Positions 24,153 through 32,636 of a stretch of 64,000 nt of DNA are shown one piece after another. How positions within the stretch are numbered: position 1 is the first letter of the stretch; every line of letters starts with the position of its first letter. The notes beneath the pieces were generated by a model. That model searched no databases. It saw only the letters and a list, made by a program, of their open reading frames with translations, and was not told the DNA's origin. The DNA is from Novosphingobium silvae (GTDB lineage Bacteria; Pseudomonadota; Alphaproteobacteria; Sphingomonadales; Sphingomonadaceae): NCBI RefSeq assembly GCF_009856825.1, contig NZ_WVTD01000003.1:268907-332906 (forward strand), given 5' to 3'. The translations under genes were made by a program, and so were the position numbers.

Positions 24153-26678
24153 ATGACGACCAGGATTTTCAGGACGGCGTTGATGCTGGGCGCGGCATTC
24201 GGCGGAGGCTGGGCCGCTCCGGCGCTGGCGCAGAGCGCGGGCGCGATCAACCCGGGCGACATCATCGTCACCGCGCGCCGCACCGAGGAACGCCTGCAGG
24301 ACGTTCCCATCTCGATGACCGTCTACAGCGGCGACCAGATCCAGCAGCGCAACATCGCCGTCGCCTCCGATCTTGCGACCTTCACGCCCTCCCTTTCGGT
24401 CAACACGCGCTACGGACCTGAAAAGGCGACATATTCCCTCCGCGGCTTCAATCAGGACGCGTCCACCGCGCCCACGGTGGGCGTCTACTTCGCCGATGTC
24501 GTGGGTGTTCGCGCGCAGGGCGGCACGGCTGGCGGCAACACCGTGGGCGCGGGCACCTTCACCGATCTCCAGAACGTCCAGGTGCTGAAAGGACCGCAGG
24601 GCACGCTTCAGGGCCGCAACACCACCGGCGGCGCCGTGATGCTGGTGCCCGCCAAGCCCACCGACCTGCTGGAAGGCTCTGTCGAGGGCACTTACGGCAA
24701 TTACGACCAGATGCGCCTACAGGCGGTGTTCAACGCCCCGCTCGCCGATACCTTCAAGGTGCGCCTCTCGCTCGACCGCAACAAGCGTGACGGTTACATG
24801 AAGAACCGGTCAGGCATCGGACCGGACGACTACAACGACGTGGACTATCTCTACGGCCGCCTCAGCATTGTCGCCGACCTGACGCCAGAGCTCGAGAACT
24901 ACACGATCTTCCACTACAGCCGCTCGGACACGAACGGCTATGCCTCGCGCTACGCGTTCTGCGACCGCGACCCGGCCTCCCCGCTCACCGGCGGCAACCT
25001 GACGCGCTATTACACCGCGCTTGCCGCATGCGACCAGATCGACCGCCAGAGCGCGCGCGGCGACGGCCGGCTCGACGTGGAAGTGGGCAACCCCAATCCG
25101 CGCATGTTCATCCGCCAGTGGCAGGCGATCAACACCACGACCTGGCAGGCAAGCGATACTCTCACGATCAAGAACATCGTAAGCTACGGCGAGTATCGCG
25201 AGCAGAGCCAGTTCCAGCTCTACAGCGACAACTTCTTCGTGCCCGACAACTCGGTCACCCGGTTCTTCGCATCCCGCGGCGGGCCGCTGCCCGGGCAGCG
25301 CTTCGATTATGTCCAGCTCGGCACTCAGCCCGGCTACGAAGCAGCGGCGCAATCCACGACCACCGAGGAACTGCAGTTGCAGGGCCGCTCCGCCGACGGC
25401 AAGTTCAACTTCGTCGTGGGCGGCTATCTCGAATGGAGCCGCCCGATCGGCTACAACCAGCAGCGCACCGGCATCTACGGCAACTGCATCGATCCTGGCA
25501 CGCTGGACTGCACCGGCGGCCTCCCGCTGGTGCCGGTCGCTCCCGGCGTCACTTTGCCGGGCGCGATCATCTCGGAGTCGCGGACCCGCTTCGACTTCGA
25601 CAACCACGGCGTCTTCGCGCAGGGCACCTACAACTTCACCGAGCAGCTCTCGCTCACTCTCGGCGGGCGCTGGACCTTCGACAAGATCGACGGCTACTCG
25701 GAAAGCAACCGGCGCGTTCTGGCGACGATCCCGGGTGCCGGGACGATCGTGGCGAACTGGGTCTGCAACGATGTGCTGAACCACCCCACGGTGGACTTGA
25801 ACGCCAACGGCGGCGACACTTCCGCCTGCGGCACGCGCATCGTCAACAAGTCGAACAAGCCGACCTGGCTTGCCGGGCTCGACTTCAAGCCCACGGACGA
25901 CACGCTCGTCTACATCAAGTACGCGCGCGGCTATCGCCAGGGCACCGTCAACTTCACCAACCCCGGCCTTGAAACCGCGGCGCCGGAGAAGGTCGACGCC
26001 TATGAAATCGGTGCCAAGCTGACCTTCCGCGGCGCACTTCCCGGCTACTTCAACATCGCAGGCTTCTGGAACGACTTCTCGGACCAGCAGGTCTTTGGCG
26101 CGCTTATTGCCAAGGAAGGCAGCGGGCTCACGGGTGGCGCGGCGATCATCAACGCAGGCAAGTCACGCATCCGCGGCGTCGAGGTGGACGCGGGCGTGAC
26201 GCCGGTGGAGGGACTGCGGCTCTCGGCAGGCTACACGTATCTCGACACCGAGCTGAAAGAGCTGATCCCGCCCACACTCACGCCCGACAGCCCCTTCGAG
26301 GCGATCATCCCGCGCGGCGAGGTTGGTGGGCCGCTCACTTACTCTCCCAAGCACAAGCTGACGCTTTCCGGTGACTATTCGGTGCCGCTCGGCGAAAACG
26401 TGGGCGAACTGAACCTCGGCGTGATCTATACCTACACCTCGAGCCAGTACGTGGACGGCAACAATAAGATTCCGGCCTACAGCCTGCTCAACCTGAACCT
26501 TGGCATCACCGACGTGGGTGGCACCGGCTTCGACATCGTCGCCTTCGGCCAGAACGTGACCAACAAGAAGTACCGCACCTCTTCGGGCGGCGGATACGAA
26601 TCATCGGGCATCGGCGATTTCATGTACGGATCGCCGCGCATGTACGGCGTGCGTCTGCGCTACGCCTTCGGACAATGA
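24153..26678 (+). CDS. TonB-dependent receptor
   Basis: 841 aa. Signal peptide ending APALAQ (about residue 27), a TonB-box-like segment DIIVTARRTEERLQDVPISM at the mature N terminus, plug domain with VLKGPQGTLQGRNTTGGAV, and a C-terminal beta barrel ending FGQNVTNKKYRT and MYGVRLRYAFGQ with terminal aromatic. This is the large sphingomonad receptor class used for uptake of hydrophobic or complex carbon compounds rather than siderophores alone; the ligand is unknown. Its context next to a CoA-thioester catabolic cluster suggests it imports the substrate. The ribosome binding site GGAGAGGA complements the anti-SD motif of the 3.4/4.2 kb RNAs. Confidence 0.93.
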   Translation: MTTRIFRTALMLGAAFGGGWAAPALAQSAGAINPGDIIVTARRTEERLQDVPISMTVYSGDQIQQRNIAVASDLATFTPSLSVNTRYGPEKATYSLRGFNQDASTAPTVGVYFADVVGVRAQGGTAGGNTVGAGTFTDLQNVQVLKGPQGTLQGRNTTGGAVMLVPAKPTDLLEGSVEGTYGNYDQMRLQAVFNAPLADTFKVRLSLDRNKRDGYMKNRSGIGPDDYNDVDYLYGRLSIVADLTPELENYTIFHYSRSDTNGYASRYAFCDRDPASPLTGGNLTRYYTALAACDQIDRQSARGDGRLDVEVGNPNPRMFIRQWQAINTTTWQASDTLTIKNIVSYGEYREQSQFQLYSDNFFVPDNSVTRFFASRGGPLPGQRFDYVQLGTQPGYEAAAQSTTTEELQLQGRSADGKFNFVVGGYLEWSRPIGYNQQRTGIYGNCIDPGTLDCTGGLPLVPVAPGVTLPGAIISESRTRFDFDNHGVFAQGTYNFTEQLSLTLGGRWTFDKIDGYSESNRRVLATIPGAGTIVANWVCNDVLNHPTVDLNANGGDTSACGTRIVNKSNKPTWLAGLDFKPTDDTLVYIKYARGYRQGTVNFTNPGLETAAPEKVDAYEIGAKLTFRGALPGYFNIAGFWNDFSDQQVFGALIAKEGSGLTGGAAIINAGKSRIRGVEVDAGVTPVEGLRLSAGYTYLDTELKELIPPTLTPDSPFEAIIPRGEVGGPLTYSPKHKLTLSGDYSVPLGENVGELNLGVIYTYTSSQYVDGNNKIPAYSLLNLNLGITDVGGTGFDIVAFGQNVTNKKYRTSSGGGYESSGIGDFMYGSPRMYGVRLRYAFGQ

Positions 26679-26743
26679 CCTCGACAAGAGCCTGCGCGCG
26701 TACCGAGTAGCGCGCAGGTTCCCGTGGCCGCACCGGCCGGACT

Positions 26744-26772
26744 AGCCACGCCCCATGAGGGCGTGGCTTTTT
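26744..26772 (+). terminator. Rho-independent terminator after the receptor gene
   Basis: AGCCACGCCC, loop, GGGCGTGGCT, then TTTTCC. A perfect stem placed between the convergent receptor and APH-kinase genes. Confidence 0.9.
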
Positions 26773-26781
26773 CCTTGCGCA

Positions 26782-27852
26782 TCAGGCCAGCCCGAGCATG
26801 CCGAAGCTGTCGTGGCGCATCACCGCCTTGCCCAGCCGCTCGACGAACTGGACGATGACCGGCGGATCGACGCGCCGGGTGATCGCCCAAAGGTAATAAC
26901 CGTAGACCACGCTCTCGCGGTATTGCGCCCAGGCGCTCTCCTCGTCAGGCATTGCCATGCCATGTCCGCGCATCATGGTGAGGTATTCCCCCATCAGGCG
27001 CCGCTCCTCCACCTCCGCCACCTCGACCGGCAGCACGGCATTGAGGTGGTACGCGACGTCGAGCGCCCAGCCGCCGCGCTGGAGAAGCTGCCAGTCGATC
27101 ACGCCGATCCCCTCCGCCCCGCGGAAAACGTTGCCGGCGTGGGCATCGCCGTGGATCATGAACTGCGGCCGCCCGCCGTCGCGCGCGGCGAGTTCCGCCA
27201 TCGCCGCCGCAAGGTTCGCCGCACTGCGCACGCGGGGGGACAGGTGGGTGCCGCGCGGACCGTCGAGCAGTTCCTGCAGCGCCTCGGGCGTCACATAGGT
27301 CATGCGCGCAAGCTCCGAGGCGCGCGGACGGATCCAGTCGGCACCGGACAGGAAGCTGCTGCGTGCATGGAGGCGCGCAAGCTGGTCGAGGCTGGCGAGC
27401 GCGTCGTCGGGAGTGAAGGGGTCGAGCGCCGAGCAGAATGTAGCGCCATCGACGATGAGATCGCGCATGATCGTCACTGCCTGCTGCCCGTCGCGGTCGA
27501 TCACCGTGGCGAGGCAATCGGGCACGCGCACGTCAACAAGAGGCGCAACCTTGTTGTAGAACTCGGCCTCCAGAACGCAGGTGGGCCCTCCCCGCGCGGT
27601 CATCGCGTCCACGTCGAGCAGGCCCTTGAGGCACAGGCCGAGCGCCTGGCCATCGGCGAACGTCACTTCCATGCGCACCTTGGTGGCGACGGTGCGGATC
27701 ACTTCCACCTGCCGCACATCCGTTATGGCCCGGCCCGCCGTGACCTCCGCCAGAGCCCGCGCAAGCCACGCCGCGTCGAGTGCGCCTTCCAGCGTTGTGG
27801 GCACCTCGATCTGCGGCTGCGACGGAACCTGCCTTTCCAGAACCTGAGACAT
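26782..27852 (-). CDS. APH-family phosphotransferase
   Basis: 356 aa with a protein-kinase-like aminoglycoside phosphotransferase/choline kinase fold. The catalytic loop is MIHGDAHAGNVFRG with the metal-binding motif GVIDWQ about 20 residues later. The family includes many kinases of unknown small molecules found in actinobacterial and sphingomonad acyl-CoA catabolic clusters. A similar gene lies at 59921. It is divergent from the CoA-transferase operon, with 144 nt between the starts, so both may be regulated together. Confidence 0.85.
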   Translation of the reverse strand: MSQVLERQVPSQPQIEVPTTLEGALDAAWLARALAEVTAGRAITDVRQVEVIRTVATKVRMEVTFADGQALGLCLKGLLDVDAMTARGGPTCVLEAEFYNKVAPLVDVRVPDCLATVIDRDGQQAVTIMRDLIVDGATFCSALDPFTPDDALASLDQLARLHARSSFLSGADWIRPRASELARMTYVTPEALQELLDGPRGTHLSPRVRSAANLAAAMAELAARDGGRPQFMIHGDAHAGNVFRGAEGIGVIDWQLLQRGGWALDVAYHLNAVLPVEVAEVEERRLMGEYLTMMRGHGMAMPDEESAWAQYRESVVYGYYLWAITRRVDPPVIVQFVERLGKAVMRHDSFGMLGLA

Positions 27853-27996
27853 GTCTTCTCCCTTCCCGCGATATCATCACCGTGGCTTGACCTAATTCGC
27901 CATTTCGTTCCATCCTTCGCAATACCGAATTTACTCGGTCACGCGTCAGTCGCCATGTCGAGCGTGCAAGGCGGGGCACAGGAGGGACAAAAGGCG

Positions 27997-29205
27997 ATGG
28001 GCAAGCCGCTGCAGGGTATCAAAGCCGTCGAGGTCGCCATGTGGGCTTTCGTGCCCGCGTGCGGCGGAATGCTGGCGGATCTGGGGGTAGACATCGTCAA
28101 GGTGGAGCCGCCGAGGGGCGATCCCCTGCGCGGTCTTTCGATCGGGGGCATGGGCAAAGGCGCCATCGACTTCTCGTGGGAGAGCTACAATCGCGGCAAG
28201 CGTTCGGTCACGCTCGACCTCAAGCACGAGGAAGGGCGCGCGGTGCTCTACCGCCTGCTGGAGGATGCGGACGTATTCCTCACCAGCCTGCTTCCGCCGG
28301 CGCGGCGCGCGATGGGGATCGACGAGGACGCGATCCGCGCCCGTTTCCCGAAGCTGATCTACGCCAGCGGCAGCGCGCTCGGCCCAAGCGGCCCCGATCA
28401 TGAGAAAGGCGGCTACGACGCGATTACCTTCTGGGCGCGCGGCGGCATCTCCTCCTCGCTCACAGAAGCCGAGGCCCTGCACCCGGTGGGGCCGCCGGGC
28501 CCAGCCTTTGGAGACACGCTGTCGGGAGCCATGCTTTCCGGCGCGATCTGCGCAGCGATTGCCAAGCGCGCGCTGACGGGCGAGGCGTCCAGCGTCGATG
28601 TCTCCCTGCTCGGCACCGCGCTCTGGTCGATGCAGCGCTACGTCTGCCAGGCGACGGCGGACAGAGTGCAGAAGTTCCCCAAGCCCGCCGCCGACAAGCC
28701 ACACAACGTGCTGGTCGGCACTTACCGCACCTCAGACGGGCGGTTCCTGGCGCTCTGCATGCTTCAGGCCGACAAGTACTGGGCTCCCTTCTGCGAGGCG
28801 GCGGGACGCGCCGACCTTGCGACCGATCCGCGCTTCGCCGATGCCGCGGCCCGCCGCGAGAACATCTCCGCCTGCTACGCCGAGGTCACGACACTCTTCG
28901 CCAGCAGGCCCCTAGCGCAATGGAAGGACATCCTCTCGCGCCAGCAGGGCCAGTGGGACGTGGTGCAGGACGTCGGCGAGATGAAGGACGATGTGCAGGC
29001 CCTTGCCAACGGCTATCTCAAGCACGTGGACTGCCAGGACGGCACGCAGATCCCCATGGTAGGGCTGCCGATGGTATTCGACGGCGAGCCGCTGGCTTCC
29101 ACCCGCTCCCCCGAACTCGGCGCCAACAGCGACGCCGTGCTTGCGGGCCTCGGCTACTCCGAAGAGCAGATCATCGACCTCAAGGTGCAGGGCGTGGTGC
29201 TCTGA
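27997..29205 (+). CDS. CaiB/BaiF family (family III) CoA transferase
   Basis: 402 aa from ATG 27997, which has GGAGGG upstream; the in-frame ATG 27955 is an alternative. Family III features: ADLGVDIVKVEPPRGDPLRG near the N terminus, YNRGKRSVTLDLKHEEG, and a probable catalytic Asp in AFGDTLSGA (D173). Such enzymes move CoA between carboxylic acids. It is the first gene of an operon with a DUF35 protein and a thiolase-fold protein (TGATG and GTGA overlaps), so it likely activates the acid that those proteins act on. Confidence 0.93.
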   Translation: MGKPLQGIKAVEVAMWAFVPACGGMLADLGVDIVKVEPPRGDPLRGLSIGGMGKGAIDFSWESYNRGKRSVTLDLKHEEGRAVLYRLLEDADVFLTSLLPPARRAMGIDEDAIRARFPKLIYASGSALGPSGPDHEKGGYDAITFWARGGISSSLTEAEALHPVGPPGPAFGDTLSGAMLSGAICAAIAKRALTGEASSVDVSLLGTALWSMQRYVCQATADRVQKFPKPAADKPHNVLVGTYRTSDGRFLALCMLQADKYWAPFCEAAGRADLATDPRFADAAARRENISACYAEVTTLFASRPLAQWKDILSRQQGQWDVVQDVGEMKDDVQALANGYLKHVDCQDGTQIPMVGLPMVFDGEPLASTRSPELGANSDAVLAGLGYSEEQIIDLKVQGVVL

Positions 29206-29615
29206 TGGTGTCGCCGCCTGCCCGCAAGTTGCCAAGGCTGGAGCCGGACACCGCCTTCTACTGGACCTGCGGCGCGGACGACGTGCTGCGCATCCAGCGC
29301 TGCGGCGATTGCGGCACTTGGCAGCACCCGCCCCTGCCGCTCTGCGCGCAGTGCCGCAGCGAGGCCGTCGCGCCCGAAACCGTTTCAGGCAAGGGCCGGC
29401 TTGCGAGCTATACCGTCAACCACGAACCATGGCTGCCGGGCCTTGCCGTGCCTTTCGTCTTCGGTGTCGTCGAACTGGCGGAACAGCCCGAGCTCTACGT
29501 CTTCTGCAACGTGCTGGCGGCGATAGGCCATGTAGCAGTGGGGATGGCGCTGACGGTGGAGTTCGAGCGGCACGAGGACGTCTGGCTGCCGATGTTCCGC
29601 GAGGAGCGGGCGTGA
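29205..29615 (+). CDS. DUF35 (OB-fold/zinc-ribbon) protein
   Basis: 136 aa. A rubredoxin-like zinc ribbon, CGDCGTWQHPPLPLCAQC (about residues 32-49), followed by an OB-fold domain with GKGRLASYTVNHEPW and VPFVFGVVEL. DUF35 proteins form obligate complexes with thiolase-fold partners, for example ChsH2-type proteins with Ltp2 aldolases in steroid degradation. The start overlaps the previous stop and the stop overlaps the next start, matching the expected complex. Confidence 0.9.
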   Translation: MVSPPARKLPRLEPDTAFYWTCGADDVLRIQRCGDCGTWQHPPLPLCAQCRSEAVAPETVSGKGRLASYTVNHEPWLPGLAVPFVFGVVELAEQPELYVFCNVLAAIGHVAVGMALTVEFERHEDVWLPMFREERA

Positions 29616-30796
29616 CCGACCTTCCGGAGAAGCGGGTCTGCATCACCGGGGCCGCGCAGTCGCAGGTGGGCCGCCCCTCGCAGCGCAGCGCCCTGCAACT
29701 GACCGCCGACGCCTGCCTTGCCGCCATCGCCGACGCGGGGCTGCGGGTGGAGAACATCGACGGCATCGCCACTTATCCCGGCAAGAGCAGCGAAGGCGGC
29801 GGCATCGCGCCCGTCAGCCCTTCCGAAGCGGCGGCTGTGCTGGGCATCGAGCCGCGCTGGATCCTCGCCTCGGCCGAAGGCTTCAGCCACATGGCGCCGA
29901 TCTTCAACGCGGTGACGGCGATCGCCTGCGGCCTTGCACGCCACGTGGTGGTGTTCCGCAGCGTCGCGCAGGCACAGGCCCGGGCGAGATCGCGCGCGTC
30001 CACCCTGATGGCAGGCCCGCGCGAGCGCGTGGACGGCAACAACGCATGGACAGTGCCCTACAACGCACTGTCGCCGATCAACACCTTCGCTCTCTATGCC
30101 CAAGCCTACTTCGCCAGGTACGGCGCTACCGAGGCGCAGCTTGGCGCCATCGCCGTGAACAGCCGCGCCAATGCCGCGCACAACGCCAACGCGGTCTACC
30201 GGAATGCGCTTACCCTCGACGACTACCTCGCCAGCCGCGTCATATCCTCGCCGCTGCGCCTGCTGGACTGCGACTCGCATATCGACGGCTCCACGGCGAT
30301 CGTGCTCTCGCACCGCGATGCGGCAGCCGATCTCCGGAACCCGCCGATCCGCATTGACGCGATGGGCATGGCGACGGGCGGGCTTTGGGTGGGCCGCCAC
30401 GAGGGCGACTTCACGCAGATGCCCGGCGCGATCCGGGCGGCGCGGATGCTCTGGAACCGAACCGAGCTTACCCCCGCGCAGATGGACTGCGCGCAGATCT
30501 ACGACGGTTTCTCGATCCATGTGTGGATGTGGATGGAGGCGCTCGGCCTCGTGTCTCCGGGGGAAGCCTGCCGCTTCGTGGAAGGCGGCGCGCGCATTGC
30601 CATCGGAGGGCAACTGCCTCTCAACACCGGGGGCGGCCAGCTCTCCGCAGGGCGGTTCCATGGCTACGGACATATCCACGAGGCCTGCGTGCAACTGTGG
30701 GAGCGCGGCGGCGGGCGGCAGGTCCGCGGGGCCCGGACATGCCTCGTCTCCAACGGGGGCTACGGCTACGGCACGATGGTCCTGCGTCGGGATTGA
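29612..30796 (+). CDS. Thiolase-fold (SCP2/Ltp2-like) protein without the usual nucleophilic Cys
   Basis: 394 aa from GTG 29612, overlapping the DUF35 stop. N-terminal CITGAAQSQVGRPSQRSALQ and C-terminal GQLPLNTGGGQLSAGRFHGY plus GGYGYGTMVLRR show the lipid-transfer/thiolase group. At the position where thiolases have a nucleophilic Cys (usually in C-x-S-G) the protein reads ASAEGFSHMAPIFNA. The fold partner DUF35 and the missing Cys are the pattern of Ltp2-type retro-aldolases, which cleave beta-hydroxy acyl-CoA thioesters. This function is inferred. Confidence 0.85.
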   Translation: MTDLPEKRVCITGAAQSQVGRPSQRSALQLTADACLAAIADAGLRVENIDGIATYPGKSSEGGGIAPVSPSEAAAVLGIEPRWILASAEGFSHMAPIFNAVTAIACGLARHVVVFRSVAQAQARARSRASTLMAGPRERVDGNNAWTVPYNALSPINTFALYAQAYFARYGATEAQLGAIAVNSRANAAHNANAVYRNALTLDDYLASRVISSPLRLLDCDSHIDGSTAIVLSHRDAAADLRNPPIRIDAMGMATGGLWVGRHEGDFTQMPGAIRAARMLWNRTELTPAQMDCAQIYDGFSIHVWMWMEALGLVSPGEACRFVEGGARIAIGGQLPLNTGGGQLSAGRFHGYGHIHEACVQLWERGGGRQVRGARTCLVSNGGYGYGTMVLRRD

Positions 30797-30820
30797 GGCG
30801 CATCCGGAAACGACGCCAGC

Positions 30821-30849
30821 TTGACCGACTCGTTCACAGATGCGATAAT
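30821..30849 (+). promoter_or_regulatory. Sigma-70-type promoter of the amidohydrolase gene
   Basis: -35 TTGACC (30821-30826), 17-bp spacer, -10 GATAAT (30844-30849). The expected start is near 30856, about 40 nt before the ATG. Good match to the consensus for this GC-rich genome. Confidence 0.65.
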
Positions 30850-30852
30850 GAA

Positions 30853-30876
30853 TTCGCTATTTAGAATATAAGCGAA
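30853..30876. promoter_or_regulatory. Candidate operator, TTCGCT-N12-AGCGAA
   Basis: Perfect 6-bp inverted repeat (30853-30858 and 30871-30876) overlapping the predicted start point of the amidohydrolase promoter. A repressor bound here would block initiation. A partly similar sequence (AATTCGC-ATTT) lies between the divergent APH-kinase and CoA-transferase genes at 27894-27907. Confidence 0.5.
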
Positions 30877-30894
30877 CCCGAGAGAGGACGCGCC

Positions 30895-32094
30895 ATGAGC
30901 GAAGCAGATCCCGCCATCAAGGATGCCGCTGTCACCGACTGGCCTTATGGCCCCATCTTCGATGCAGATGCGCACATCGATCCCCCGCACGACATGTGGA
31001 AGGACTACCTCCCTTCTCATCTGAAAGAGCGCGCGCCGTACATCGAGCATGCCGAGGACGGCGACTACATCTGCTTCGAAGGCGGCCGCCGTCCCTTCAT
31101 GATGATCAACAACCAGGCCGGGCGCGAGGGCAGGAACTTCAAGATGAAGGGACGCCTTGCCGACCAGCGCAAAGTCTGGGAGCCCGCCACCCGCCTTGCC
31201 GACATGGACGCGGACGGCATGGACGCCGCGCTGCTGTTCGGCGGCGGGCCGCTGGGCTCGTTCGACAACGAGCTCTACGTCGCCAGCTACGTCGCCTACC
31301 AGGACTGGGTGATGGATTTCTGCTCGGCGGCGCCGGACCGCCTGTTCCCGGTGGGCTACGTGCCCATGCGCGACATCGACGAGACCTGTTCGCATGTCGA
31401 GCGGCTGGCCAGGAAAGGCTTTCGCGCGATCAACCTGCCCGCCTTTCCGCAGAACCCCGATGCGTGGAAGACCTCGTCCGGGATCGCCAACATGAAGGAC
31501 GGGCAGGTTTCCGCCCTTACCGGCGACCAGAAGGGCGCGCTGCAGTATTCGGACCCTGCTTTCGACAAGCTGTGGAAGACGGCCTGCGACCACAACCTCG
31601 TCATCACGTTTCACCTCGGGGCCCGCGTGCCGCGCTTCGGGCAGAAGGAATTCTTCCTTCCCGACATGCCGATGAGCAAGCTGGCGATGGCGGAACCCAT
31701 CGGCATATTCATCTACAACGGCATCTTCGATCGCTTCCCCGCCCTGCGCATCGGGTCGATGGAAAGTGGCGTGGGCTGGTTCGCATGGTATGCCGAATAC
31801 AACGACCGGACCTGGGAGAAGCAGCGCTTCTGGACCGAATGCCCGATCAAGAACCCGCCGAGCTACTACATGGACACGAATGTCTTCGGCTCGTTCATCC
31901 AGGACCGCGCCGGCATCCTCAACCGCGACCTGCCGGGTGGACGCAACATCATGTGGTCGTCGGACTATCCACACTCCGAGACGACCTTCCCGCGCTCGCG
32001 GGAGATCATCCTGCGCGATTTCGAAGGGGTGCCCGAGGCGGACGTGAGCGCGATCATCAACGACAACGCGCGCAAGCTCCTGGGCCTCTACTGA
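30895..32094 (+). CDS. Amidohydrolase (amidohydrolase_2) family protein
   Basis: 399 aa, TIM-barrel metal-dependent hydrolase/decarboxylase. N-terminal metal motif FDADAHIDPP, barrel strands with HLGARVPRFGQ and SMESGVGWFAWYAEY, and the C-terminal metal/active-site segment MWSSDYPHSETTFP. Related proteins decarboxylate or hydrolyse ring-fission products (ACMSD-like) or act on acyl compounds. It has its own promoter and operator but the same orientation as the CoA-transferase operon 99 nt upstream, so it probably belongs to the same pathway. The ribosome binding site GAGAGGA matches the small-RNA anti-SD motif over 7 nt. Confidence 0.9.
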   Translation: MSEADPAIKDAAVTDWPYGPIFDADAHIDPPHDMWKDYLPSHLKERAPYIEHAEDGDYICFEGGRRPFMMINNQAGREGRNFKMKGRLADQRKVWEPATRLADMDADGMDAALLFGGGPLGSFDNELYVASYVAYQDWVMDFCSAAPDRLFPVGYVPMRDIDETCSHVERLARKGFRAINLPAFPQNPDAWKTSSGIANMKDGQVSALTGDQKGALQYSDPAFDKLWKTACDHNLVITFHLGARVPRFGQKEFFLPDMPMSKLAMAEPIGIFIYNGIFDRFPALRIGSMESGVGWFAWYAEYNDRTWEKQRFWTECPIKNPPSYYMDTNVFGSFIQDRAGILNRDLPGGRNIMWSSDYPHSETTFPRSREIILRDFEGVPEADVSAIINDNARKLLGLY

Positions 32095-32139
32095 GAGCGG
32101 CACCCGGCAGCGAGCGGGTCGCCGCCGCTACCGCTGCCG

Positions 32140-32583
32140 TTATACTGAGGCGCTGACGGTCTTGATGAGGAGCGCCTCGTCGCCGGACGCGACGGCGAGC
32201 AGGCGGTCGATGTTCGGGTGTGCGCCGGAGCGGCTGCGCGCGTCTTGCGTGTGTTCGCCGAACACGGCCAGCCCATGTTCCGCCGCCGCCGCATCGAGAG
32301 CGGGGAAGACCTGCCCCAAGTACTGGTAGACGGCGAGCGAGCCCTGCTGGCCGGGCCGGTTCTCGATCATGGCGACGGTGACGCCCGAGGGATCGACCAG
32401 TTCGATGCGCTCCAGACCGTCTATGGAGGGCAGCATCGCCAGATTGTCCTTGAACGTCGCTCCGGGTTGGACTGCCTGCACTTCAACGAACTCCTGACCT
32501 GTTGCGCAGGCCTCTTGCAGCTTCTGCGCCAGGCCGCAACCACGGTGCCACGCAAAAGGCGCAGGAAGCCATGCTCCCTGCAC
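32140..32583 (-). CDS. Hypothetical protein downstream of DAHP synthase
   Basis: 147 aa from GTG 32583; the start is uncertain because no clear ribosome binding site is visible. The sequence has no transmembrane segment and reads as a small cytosolic protein with MLPSIDGLERIELVDPSGV, VAMIENRPGQQGSLAVYQYL and HPNIDRLLAVASGDEALLI. I do not recognise the family. It lies 53 nt after the DAHP synthase gene on the same strand and is likely co-transcribed with it. Confidence 0.5.
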   Translation of the reverse strand: MQGAWLPAPFAWHRGCGLAQKLQEACATGQEFVEVQAVQPGATFKDNLAMLPSIDGLERIELVDPSGVTVAMIENRPGQQGSLAVYQYLGQVFPALDAAAAEHGLAVFGEHTQDARSRSGAHPNIDRLLAVASGDEALLIKTVSASV

Positions 32584-32636
32584 CCTTTGCGTTCGCCCCT
32601 GCGTCAGCTTGCCGGAGCCGCCCCGGCGCACAAAGG

